Part shown: positions 55,242 to 64,000 of the stretch, in pieces | How the letters are laid out: every line of letters begins with the position of its first letter | How positions within the stretch are numbered: the stretch's first letter is position 1 | DNA from: Daedaleopsis sinensis | Lineage: Eukaryota; Basidiomycota; Agaricomycetes; Polyporales; Polyporaceae | Assembly (NCBI GenBank): GCA_033807695.1 | Contig: CM066303.1 | Span: 4,402,001 to 4,466,000 of the forward strand | DNA length: 64,000 nucleotides | Direction of reading: 5' to 3' | Program-made: the position numbers and the translations under genes | Notes under the pieces: generated by a model | Databases searched by the model: none | The model's input: only the letters and a program-made list of their open reading frames with translations | Told to the model about the DNA's origin: nothing

Positions 55242-57113
55242 TCACAGCAGCTTCAAGCGCACACGTGGGTCGTGCTCGAATCGGAGGTATCGACGAACAC
55301 GGCGTGGACAAATGACTGTGTCGCTAGAACGACGCGCGAGTTGGGGGAGTGGGCGATGAGGATTATATGGCGATATGATAGGATATGGCGGAGACGGAGC
55401 TGTGACGGTCGTGGGATCAACGCTAACGAGAGTGGGGATGGAAGACGATGCGACGTGAACGATTGGCTCGGGAGGATCGACGCTGAGGGCGGGTGACTGC
55501 GGCGGAGGAACAGCGGGATCGAAAGACGAGATGTCGAACAGGAGATGTGGCTGCGACGGAGGTACTATGGATGCAACAGAGGGCGACGACGACGTGATGA
55601 CTGGCGACACGACCTCAGACGACTCGAGTGGAGACGTGACGACGGACGATGAGAATGTGGCGGCGGACGTCGGGGACGGTGTGACGACGGGAGGCGACAC
55701 GACAGAGAGTGCCGATGATATAACAGCGGTTGACAAAGAGGGAACGGAAGGCGGCATGATGGCGGGCGACGAGGACGTGGCGGCGGAAGGCAACACAACG
55801 GAAGGCGACTCTGATGGGGACGCGACAGCAGCGGGTGACGAAGACGTGGCGGCAGCGGTGGGAGACGACAAGAACACAGCGGCGGGAGGCAACGAGGGGG
55901 TAACGGCAGGCGACGGAGTGCACTGGAGGGAAATGGGCGCTGAGACGGAGGACGTGGAGGGGGAGACGAGCAGTGATGGCGTAGTCGACTTCAAAGAACG
56001 CGGGCTTGACTGCTCGGACTGTACGACCGGTGACTGTGCCTGGATTGCGCGTATTGTCGCGTCATGATACGCTCGCTGACACTCGAGCGCGAAGATCTCC
56101 TTGCGCAAGCTGTCGATGCGCTCGTCTTCATCGAGATCGTGGATGCCTGCGTGATCGAAAGTCGAGACCGCTTGGGGTATCGGTTGCACGACGTGCTGAG
56201 GAGTCGGAGGGGAAGGGTGGACGACTGGGCGAGGAGGCGAGACGGCGGGGCGAGGGGACGCAGCGGCGGGGACAACGTCAATACCGCTGGATGACGGACG
56301 CGCTGAGGATACCGGCATGCTCGTCGTCGCGGGGAGCTGAGGCCTGGATTCGACTGGTCCAAACGCGGGTGCGCTAGCTCGTACCTGCTGCGTGAAACTG
56401 TTCGCCACCGTATTCAAAGCGCGTGCTGCTTCGCTGAGCTCGGACTTGACTGCGGGAGCGGGAGATGGCAGCGTACGAGGCGAGGCGAAAAACGGTCGTG
56501 CGAACTGATTGCACGCGGCGGTTGTTGTCGCTGTCGCTCGTAGAACGTGATGTGCAGCGTCGGTGACTTGAACGATCGAGTATGGTCGTCGAGGAGCGAG
56601 AACGTGCGGGTAAACGACGCGCAAACGATCGAGAACTTGTGTGCGCAGTGGCTCTTGAATGCCGTGGATAAACATAAAATCGCGGTCGTCTGGGTCGAGG
56701 TAGCTGCTGTCGACGAGAGGTGTCGCAATATCGCGGAATCGACGACTGTACTCGCTGAACTCCTTCAACGACTTGATGCCGGTGCGCACTGTCGTCGTAA
56801 CGAGGGTATCGAGGTCGTGCGCCGTGTAGAGAAACTGTCCGTGATCGCCGATATAATCCGCGAGAACGACGCGCTTGAACTGATCGAACGACTTGCGCGG
56901 ATCGACGAATTCGGGGTACGCTCGCCATAGCGTCTTCTCTGAGTCGGGGGTGTATCGAACCGCATGCTGCTTCTTCTCCTGCGAGTCGATGACGGCTGCC
57001 AACTGGAACAGGTATTCGAGCTCGTCGAAAAAGCCGGTGATCGAGTGCGGGACGTCGGGATCGAAGGTCGGTGCGCCGGGGTAACCGCGTGGAGGCATGT
57101 GAAACGTCGCCAT
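55242..57113 (-). CDS. Gag-like ORF 2 of gag-only retroelement, 623 aa
   Basis: Opens MATFHMPPRGYPG. It shares the capsid-like N-terminus (FFDELEYLFQLAAVIDSQEK) and the basic tail (CPRRVRRYLRFEHDPRVRLK) with ORF 1, with a faster-evolving Pro/Ser/Ala/Val middle. No pol motifs. Probably packages its own RNA and relies on the RT and integrase of another element. The ORF ends 220 bp before the middle LTR. Confidence 0.8.
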   Translation of the reverse strand: MATFHMPPRGYPGAPTFDPDVPHSITGFFDELEYLFQLAAVIDSQEKKQHAVRYTPDSEKTLWRAYPEFVDPRKSFDQFKRVVLADYIGDHGQFLYTAHDLDTLVTTTVRTGIKSLKEFSEYSRRFRDIATPLVDSSYLDPDDRDFMFIHGIQEPLRTQVLDRLRVVYPHVLAPRRPYSIVQVTDAAHHVLRATATTTAACNQFARPFFASPRTLPSPAPAVKSELSEAARALNTVANSFTQQVRASAPAFGPVESRPQLPATTSMPVSSARPSSSGIDVVPAAASPRPAVSPPRPVVHPSPPTPQHVVQPIPQAVSTFDHAGIHDLDEDERIDSLRKEIFALECQRAYHDATIRAIQAQSPVVQSEQSSPRSLKSTTPSLLVSPSTSSVSAPISLQCTPSPAVTPSLPPAAVFLSSPTAAATSSSPAAVASPSESPSVVLPSAATSSSPAIMPPSVPSLSTAVISSALSVVSPPVVTPSPTSAATFSSSVVTSPLESSEVVSPVITSSSPSVASIVPPSQPHLLFDISSFDPAVPPPQSPALSVDPPEPIVHVASSSIPTLVSVDPTTVTAPSPPYPIISPYNPHRPLPQLARRSSDTVICPRRVRRYLRFEHDPRVRLKLL

Positions 57114-57253
57114 GATCGAGGGATGCGCTCGGACGGGCGGGAGACGGGAGTATGGGGCAACGAGTGTAGACCGCAGTGGGGAATATGGAATAGAAAAGAG
57201 GGAGAGGGGACTCGCCAGGTGATACTATCCTCGTCAATCCATCTGGATTAGAC

Positions 57254-57270
57254 CCTCGCGGTGGGCTCCA
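57254..57270 (-). other. Primer binding site of unit 2
   Basis: Same TGGAGCCCACCGCGAGG as in unit 1, 2 nt from the LTR end. Confidence 0.75.
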
Positions 57271-57272
57271 AA

Positions 57273-57702
57273 TGATGTATATGATTTCTGCTCCTGGTGG
57301 TGCGTCGGTCGAAGGTGCGAAGGTCCGGCGAGGTGCTCACAAGGGGAGTCGGAGAAGCGGAGGAGGGAACGAGTACGCGGGAGCGCGGAGCGCGGTCGGA
57401 AGTCGGGGGTCGTGTGTGTCGTATAACGAGCGTCGAGAGTCGAACGGAAGTCGGACGTGAACGAGAGCGAGATCGAGAGCGAGACGAAACGAGAGAACGA
57501 AAACGATAGATCGAGGGCGAAAGATAATGTATTGCGAGGGGGAGATGGTGGTGGTACTCGTATTAGAGCTTAACTAAGCGAGACGAACGTACTCGAAGGT
57601 CCGTCGGCGTCTGTGTTTCCTAATCTGTAACGCTACCGTACTGTACTCTCAAAATCTATCATACCGATCGAATACCCACGCAGAACCGTACAATGCTCAA
57701 CA
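57273..57702 (-). repeat. Right LTR (430 bp)
   Basis: 5' LTR of unit 2. It matches the left LTR in the U3-side half and differs in the first 60 plus-strand bases (atgatttctgctcctgg). Confidence 0.85.
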
Positions 57703-58724
57703 CCGCATGTCAGCATTCACGATACCCAAGCTCGGAGGAGTTGCAACAGCTGCTTACCAATGGTGCGGAGTCCATATGGGTCGGCCTCTTTGGCGATACG
57801 AGCAGCCTTCTGATTCTCCATGTCGTCTACACCGAACGATCAAGTCTCCGTCCCCCACGAGGGAACAAGTGCTTACCGGTTATAGGAACGAGCACCAGAA
57901 TGAGGGATTTTCCCTGGACATACGACGTGACAAGCTCTTCCACAAGTCTCACGTACTCAGGCTCTTCGTTTTGGACGATGCCTGGAGGGGCGAGGATAAA
58001 CGGCGATCTACACTGATAGACGACGGAATATCTTACCCGGGAGATCAACGAACGACAGATCTGAGAGTTCCGGTCCAGCGAGGTCCACGCATATGATGTT
58101 CCTCGAGAACGACAACGCTCCTGTGCTTAGGATACTCATCATAGTGTCTATATCGGCGTTCAGGAAGTCCGACCGCGGTGTTTGGGGGCATAGAATGGCA
58201 GCCTGCGCGCGCCGAAGCATGTCCTCGACTTCGGATTGGTCGTGGATGCAGCTCCCAAACCGTTCTTCGTGCACCTCCGCGAGTCTCCGGTCGTCCTCGT
58301 CATATTCCCAGCGAATGGATATTTGGCATGACCAAATCTCCGAGTTGGACAGACGGCACTCAATAGGGCACCGTGTGCAAGTACCCGATTCTCGCGGGAC
58401 ACTGATCTAAACGACAGAAGATGAATGGTAGTGAGCCGAATTGAGCACGAAACAATATGAGCATGGACGGACCCCCGATATCGCCTCAACGAGACTCGAC
58501 TTCCCGACACTCTGGTTTCCGATAACGACGATCCGCGGAAGGTCCAAATCGATCTGGGCACTAAATGGCCAGCGCAAGCATATCATTAGCCACGCAAGCG
58601 ACTGGCTCAACAAACACGGTTCTGAGAGGACGTACCCAAACCCACGGAGCTTCGACACTAGAGCATTGAGACTCTTCGCGCTCTTCGCGTACCCCGTGTC
58701 GCCGATGTGCGCATTGGACTCCAT

Positions 58725-59383
58725 GGAGAGATCGTTGCTGAGAATATGGCTGTAGGCACACGGTGGAGAGTGTAGTTAACAGAAATTGAATGTGAAACGA
58801 TTCGGAGAGGATACCACTGGGTTGAGTAATGCATCAACCGCGCAGGCCGTCGTGCTTATAAGTTAGAAAACCTGATAATATGTATGCTAGTGAACACTCA
58901 CCGCCGGTGTGCTGCAGCACCGCAGCACAAAAGAAGTCATGAACACTGCGGTAAGAAGTAGTAATCAGAGTTACAGAAGGATGTCATTTGTACTGTGAAG
59001 CACGTTCTCGTGGGAAGGACTCACATCGTTCCGGACACACGGTGGTCGAGATACACACTCGATACCCTCTACATGCCGCGCAAAAGCGTCCGATGTCCTC
59101 AGCATATGACACAGGGACACCATGCTATGAAGGACCATCACGGCTCGATAGGGCTACAAGCACTAGAAGTTAGTTACGTTCAGCATCTTCGGCGCCCTTG
59201 CGTCACTGCGTGGGAAGCATCGATACGCGGAGGGCATTACACTTACATGTTCCCGAGTATGTTCTGTAAGAGATTGTGTATCTCGGAGAGTCGCTCTGCC
59301 CTTGAGGGTCAGCGCTGAGAACGAGAACCTCAAGTATCAGCTCATGAGCGCTTCACAGAAGCTCAGGTGTGCGTACCACGTGA
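58725..59383. other. Upstream of the dynamin gene, no gene recognised
   Basis: Should hold the dynamin promoter. Frames are short and without family signature. Confidence 0.4.
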
Positions 59384-59959
59384 ATGAGCGGTTCAGGTCA
59401 TCGGACGATGGACGGCACGTTCTATGGACGTGACTGCAGGAGCGAGTTGGCCTCGCGGTCAAAGCGCACCTTCGCAGTCGGAGAACTAGCCCGATTCTGG
59501 CACTTAGTACGCAGTTACGCGAATTCAGAACAACAACTTACGCATATATCGACGATCTTGAGTATCCTTCCCGAGCAAGCAGCTTGAATGGCGCCGTGAA
59601 CCTACTGTGTAGCAGGAAGCACTACTACTCCTTGTCGAAGTTGCAGGCGGCCCCATTCAATTCTGGCATCGCTCGTGAGGGTGCAGATGCCGAGGCTGCC
59701 AAGGGATCTTGCGCCGAGCACCTCGCGCGGACACGAAGACTCGGATCCCAGAGTTCCGTCTCGCTGGCCTCACGTCTGCGGACGTTCGTCTGGATTCGAC
59801 CACAAACATGCACCTCCTAAAGCACCACAAGAACCCCGCGGCGAGATCCTGACGCTCAGTGACGCAGAGGCTGACTTCTACCTCGGCCTCACAGGGAAGG
59901 AGGGCGCGGATATCCGCGGTGGCAGGAAGTACGTAGCTCTAGAGAAAGAATGTAGCTGA
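59384..59959 (+). pseudogene. Degenerate coding fragment, family not identified
   Basis: Protein-like text in three linked frames: THISTILSILPEQAA, then NGAVNLL..HYYSLSKLQ..FNSGIAREGADAEAAKGS, then, after a frameshift near 59835, RGEILTLSDAEADFYLGLTG and IRGGRKYVALEKE. The plus-strand text DVRLDSTTNMHLLKHHKNP links the last two. Coherent composition across frames indicates a decayed gene, but I do not recognise it. Confidence 0.45.
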
Positions 59960-62900
59960 GATGATGGCGAAACGGTGACAAGATGGTACTTACCGTTCTG
60001 CCTAGGAAGCTGCTACTAGGTGATCCTGCAGCGCGTTCGCAATTTTGAAGTGCTTTGTGGGTAACACCTGCAGAGAGTCGATTGCGGGGCGAACTGCTGT
60101 GGCGCGCGAGTTCAGGTTGAGACACACATTGCTCGATTGAAACTGCGTCTGATAACATCAGCCAGAACGCTGACAAGCAGCTATAGTGAAATTGGTATGT
60201 GACACACGCACACCTTCAACGTAGAAGTAGGTATGTGCCCATGTTTACGGTTTGGCGAGCCGCGACACGTTATCAGCCTCACAGCTCGCAGTGTATAATA
60301 CCTGATAGCGTGTAGAACAGCATGCGAGTCTCTAGTGAGCATGAGCATGAGCATGAGCATTGTCGAGACAAGCCAGGCGATCTTGTGCGGCGCAGAACAG
60401 AAGTCCAAGCACATGTAGTTAGGGAGAGCGAGACCGCGTCACCACGAAAGCCGAGTCAAAGGGACCAAGCACAATTCCACGACAGTTTTTCTCTTGAATG
60501 TCAAGACGTCGACAACATAGTCCTGAGAATGCTAGCTTCGACAGGAGAGTGGTCCGTGGAAATGCGACTTGGATTGGAACATAGAACGAAGAATGACATT
60601 TCTAAGAATCTAAGAGCTTACCGCGACCTAGTACCAAGCTGCATACCCGAGTGAGCGTATAGGAAGTGTCCTCCCATAACTCTCCTAACCCAGTTCTTCC
60701 TGTGCCGCTAGCAGGTCGGTCGGCGTTGTCAATGATAAATATGTCGATGAGAGGATCAGGAGTTGTGGGTTTCAGACGACTGTTTCCGAGCATACTGTAG
60801 TAAAGAAACGGCAGAAAGCACAGAAAGTAGCACGAGTCGAGTGGTCCACTCGTCGTCGACAAGGATAGGCTCGAGAACGGCGAGATGGTTGTTGAACTTG
60901 TGGACGGTCTCGGAGGAGCGCTCGCCAGTAGTCCCTTGTCACGTGAGTCTTCGGGGGCGCCAACGGAAATGTGAGCGGACTTCGCGGCGCCGGCGTCGCC
61001 TCCCTCCCGAGCTTTCGTCCCTCTCTCCCCTCCAGGCGATGTCGACCCTTCAGCACAACCTCTCACTCATTCACCAACCTATCACTCACTTTTCGCGGCT
61101 CCATGTCGTATCTCTGTGAAAACATTCACCCCGGCTCGCCACGCTACTCATCTCTCAGCTCGACGATATCACCGCCAACCAGTGCGCAGCTAGAAGCCTC
61201 GCACATTTATCACAGGCAATGGCCGTGGCTCTATGGGATTCAAGGTGAGTTAGTGACTTTTGGGAACACTCGGATGGGTATGACGCGACCTGGCTGCTAG
61301 TGTGTGCGGAGGCTTGATCTTCAAGGTGTGCAGCGGATGTGCAGACGCATGCACGGAGAGTGTACATGTTTGTGCGGACAGGTCACCGTTCTCGACCCTG
61401 TCGTACGAAGTACGTACCATCCACACTCTGGGATATGGTCGCATGCTACTCGACAGTATTGCTCGCGCTGGGCAGCTCGAGTCAAGCCAGATCTTGCAGT
61501 ATGGGGCTCGTGCACCGGATCTCTATTAATTGGCTCTTCATATCCACTTTCGAACGCTGACAAAAAAGGCCATACCCACAGTGATATCTCTCTCTGTACA
61601 CTTCACTGCCGATGCCTCTACTCACCGGCACCACGGGCTTTGCTTGGGACCCATGATGTCGGTCTGTGAAACTCGACAGTCCCTTGTCAACATATGCAAG
61701 ATTCTCCAGTCATGTGAGAACGTCCACCTCCCATGCTCCCTTCTTCCCTTTCTTTACCTTGCCTACCTCTTAATCGCCTACTGCTACACGAGTGAGCAGG
61801 TCCGACTGACTATCTGTGTCATAGGGTTAGGGTTTTACCCGGGACTCGATAGCACTGTCGACGTTCTGAACACCACCAATTCGTTACCTGAGCGTTCCTG
61901 ACCGGCGAATAGCACACTCTCGAGCTTGCAACACTAGTATCTCGATGTCCGTCTTCCCGAGCAGTGTGCTCGAACAAGAACGTCTCGTCCGCATCCATCA
62001 CCGACCCGAGCGGCTGCACTACACCTTTTCGCGCTTGTCTGCACATCGTACCCCCTCGAAGTCTTCGCAGATCCTGGACGCCGCACGCCTCTGAGCCTGC
62101 TCTTATCATCCGTCCTCCTCTGATTGCTATCGTCCGGCTTCTCGTCATCGAACCCGATTTCACCGTGCTCGCCGCGCTCGCCGGCGCCCTCAGACCCTCT
62201 TCCCGCACATGCGCTGGCATTCACGCGAGCAGCTCGAGCTCCCCGGATTTGGACCTCCCCTGATGGTCAGCAGGATGCACAACGAGGGGCGATACTAGCC
62301 GGCTTCGTAAAGTCGAGTGTGGGGTGGCAGAAACGCGCGAGGATCGGACGTGCATCATCTTCGTAGAGTCCGGATTATCATGACGCGCCACGTTCCGGAA
62401 CAGCGACGCGCCTGACTTGGATTTGGACGTATCCCTTGCCTACATCGTCGATCGCCGGCGCGGTTGTCGAATCTACGGGCTGCGCCGCATTCAAGCTCAG
62501 GCTCATTCGCGAGGATGGGAACCCTGCTCTCTTGTGAGCGTTGTAGGCGCAACAACAGCCTTGCAATCTCGCCTCCTCCCTTCGCGTGCGAGCTATAGAC
62601 ACCCTGGCCCGCATTGTACGCCGACTCGATCTTTCAATCGGTTCATGTCTCACTAGTCACTCCTCCGCCTACACGTCTCTTCTACGCTTACACACTGTCT
62701 CTTGCACTTTTGCCCGCACATTCCTCTTGGACCCCGCGATCCGAACCGTCGATCATAAACTGGCAGGAGACCGGCCAAAGCCGATTCAGCCTGAGCTCGA
62801 GCTCGGGGCAGTGACTATGATCATCCAATGCAACCTCTGACGCGGCTCGAATGCCGTTCACATAGATCGTTCCCAGTACGATCACTGCGTCCAATCGATC

Positions 62901-63326
62901 TCTCTCTATCTCTATGTCACCGCCGCATTAATATCGCGCTCATCGCGACAACCGGTTCCCTCGGACAGGAGCGCTGGACGAGGCGCGCAGCGACATACAT
63001 TCTCTCCCCGTCGACGAAACAGTTTTTCGACGATGTCGTAGATTATGTTCGTGAGTGGAATCTGCCGGGTACTTTTCCTGCACGCGTGCTGACTGCGCCG
63101 ATGTACTACATGGATGCAGACACCCGTCCGCCTGCATGCGCGATTTTCACCGGCCGCGCCTGAACGGACTTATTTCACGCCGCCCGTGTGGGTAGTCTAT
63201 TCCTCCGTGTTCACGTACCGCCCTCTCTGTCTAATCGCTATGCGACATGCCCGCCATACCCGCTAGGGCGGCGTTTCTCGTCGGCGCAGACAGATCCCCG
63301 AGCTGGCATTCAGCAGTTCGTGACCC
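59960..63326. other. Sparse region with possible exon at 61105-61244
   Basis: (gagcat)n at 60338-60361. A frame from an ATG at 61105 (MSYLCENIHPGSPRYSSL to WPWLYGIQ) ends at a gtgagt donor near 61245 and looks exon-like, but has no recognisable partner. Part of this region may have held the N-terminal half of the WRAP53-like gene; I could not find it. Confidence 0.35.
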
Positions 63327-63959
63327 GTGGCGCGCATCTGTCGCGTTAGACTGTATTGCAGTTTCGAGGATGCAACTGAGGTCGTCTTCGACGTCTACTG
63401 TCCCGTACGCACAACGCCTTCGAAGAAGAGCCGGAATGGGCTCAATGTTCTTCCGCCCTTCATTTTGTCTGGAGCACATTTCGGCAGGAATGATATCGGC
63501 TTTGGTGGTCGCCCCAGACGTTTCATACCTGTACACGGCGCGGCCGTGGGCTTTTTCAGCCCCTGCGTACCGCACCTATTTTGTCCAAAATTCCGCTCTT
63601 CTCAGAAAGAAGCGAGCGGGGAGCCATGCTCGACAGACCAGGCCCTAGGGTGTGGTGTGCAGATCAGTGTCTCGCAACTGCGTGGCCGACTCCGCGTGCG
63701 CACGCCCGGCGTTGGCGTGCTGAGAAGGGCGAGTCAGTCGCTCTTCAATCCCGCGAGGCCGTATCTGCTCTACGCATCGTTACGGTGGATGGAGCCCATC
63801 TACTGTTGGGATCTCCGGGGCGACCTGAGCCGGCCGTCCGCGATCTCCACAACGGTCACGCCTAGGAACGGCCGAAGGTCGCGCGCGACGGCGACGAACC
63901 AGCGGCCGCGGTTTGACATTGACTATAGCGGGACGTGGCTCGTGTTGGCGACGAGGTGA
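63327..63959 (+). pseudogene. WRAP53/TCAB1-like WD40 gene, frameshifted, 3' end beyond window
   Basis: Recognisable blocks: LYCSFEDATEVVFDVYCP and TTPSKKSRNGLN (63348-63450), then frame changes, then LFNPARPYLLYASLRWMEP and IYCWDLRGDLSRP (63740-63840), and TNQRPRFDIDYSGTWL (63895-63950). These are typical of the WD-repeat protein that guides telomerase and Cajal-body RNAs (WRAP53/TCAB1 family). An extra Val codon in EVVFDV and the changes of frame between blocks, without splice sites at each, suggest decay. Sequencing errors are an alternative. The gene runs off the window. Confidence 0.6.
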
Positions 63960-64000
63960 GTCTGCTCTCCCGTCTGCCCCCGTACACTGATGTGGCTTAC

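Larger units (their letters stand above)
51983..57702 (-). mobile_element. Three-LTR array of two gag-only LTR retrotransposons in a dynamin intron
   Basis: LTR (51983-52413), gag ORF 1, LTR (54589-55019), gag ORF 2, LTR (57273-57702). All are in minus orientation, the same as the dynamin gene. The target duplication is CCGC (51979-51982 and 57703-57706). Each unit has a primer binding site just inside the 5' LTR and a polypurine tract before the 3' LTR. No pol in either. The complete architecture with intact ORFs indicates a recent, trans-mobilised family. Confidence 0.85.
48406..58724 (-). pseudogene. Dynamin-like GTPase gene broken by two nested insertions
   Basis: The 5' part (58724-57750) has G1 GNQSVGKSS, switch I SGTCTRCP, G3 DLPG, and helix text VEELVTSYVQGKS and ENQKAARIAKEADPYGLRTIG. 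An intron starts at a gtaagc donor near 57758 and ends at ctag near 51974, with VMTKPDM (G4 TKPD) next. It holds the 5.7-kb retroelement array. Directly after KPDM the 1.86-kb TIR element 50096-51951 interrupts the exon. The gene resumes at 50087 (LTSGSTMRRDKWLDV, HGYYCTRQPDDDER) with the middle domain (about 49752-49365, 49310-49115, 49083-48696) and a GED-like end, ELFNFGL, stopping at 48406. Apart from the insertions the frames look intact, so the break is recent. Identity to a fungal dynamin-like (Mx/Vps1-type) GTPase is strong. Confidence 0.88.

Noticed and set aside
55531..56067. 178-aa Gly/Asp-rich frame on the plus strand
   Set aside because: Antisense of the Pro/Ser-rich middle of Gag ORF 2; the same kind of shadow occurs opposite ORF 1.
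61823..61840. Telomere-like agggttagggtttta
   Set aside because: Barely two units inside unrelated sequence; not a telomeric tract.

Overview
The window looks like nuclear DNA of a basidiomycete fungus, most probably an agaricomycete. The evidence is many introns of about 50-70 nt with GT..AG ends, GC-rich coding sequence, a Rho2-type GTPase and a fungal dynamin, multi-exon cytochrome P450 and TAP-type alpha/beta hydrolase genes, and a large load of transposable elements. All assignments come from reading the sequence; no search was run. I recognised no rRNA, tRNA or CRISPR by eye.

Layout. 1-128: last exon of a TAP-type hydrolase. 2101-4791 (-): an intact P450. 5517-19843: a 14.3-kb composite element bounded by AT-rich, nearly identical inverted arms of about 2 kb, with CACTG...CAGTG ends and a 3-bp ATA target duplication. 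Its interior is a patchwork of decayed retroelement pieces (gag, RT, Ty3/gypsy RNase H and integrase, an LTR), minisatellites, a perfect hairpin and a truncated host-like gene. A solo LTR sits in the left arm, and the right arm preserves the empty site. 19847-24140: GC-rich, essentially gene-free, with a three-copy tandem repeat. 24140-32688: a TAP-hydrolase cluster (one pseudogene, two intact genes in opposite orientation), with small palindromic elements between them.

32857-48128: five members of a protein family I cannot name (three intact genes A, B and C, and two truncated copies D and E), with the eight-exon rho2 gene at 37831-39352. 48406-58724 (-): a dynamin-like GTPase gene broken twice. 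A 1.86-kb TIR element with an 8-bp target duplication, carrying a fragment of a ClpB/Hsp104-type gene, lies inside the codons after TKPD. A 5.7-kb three-LTR array with two intact gag-only ORFs lies in the adjacent intron (4-bp target duplication). 59.4-64 kb: degenerate fragments, ending in a frameshifted WRAP53/TCAB1-like WD40 gene.

The intact genes point to secreted peptidase-like hydrolases, oxidative metabolism (P450) and cell-polarity signalling (Rho2). The rest of the window is dominated by duplication and nested insertion. The candidates for something undescribed are the unnamed A-E gene family, the 14.3-kb fold-back composite element, and the two gag-only retroelements that share a middle LTR.
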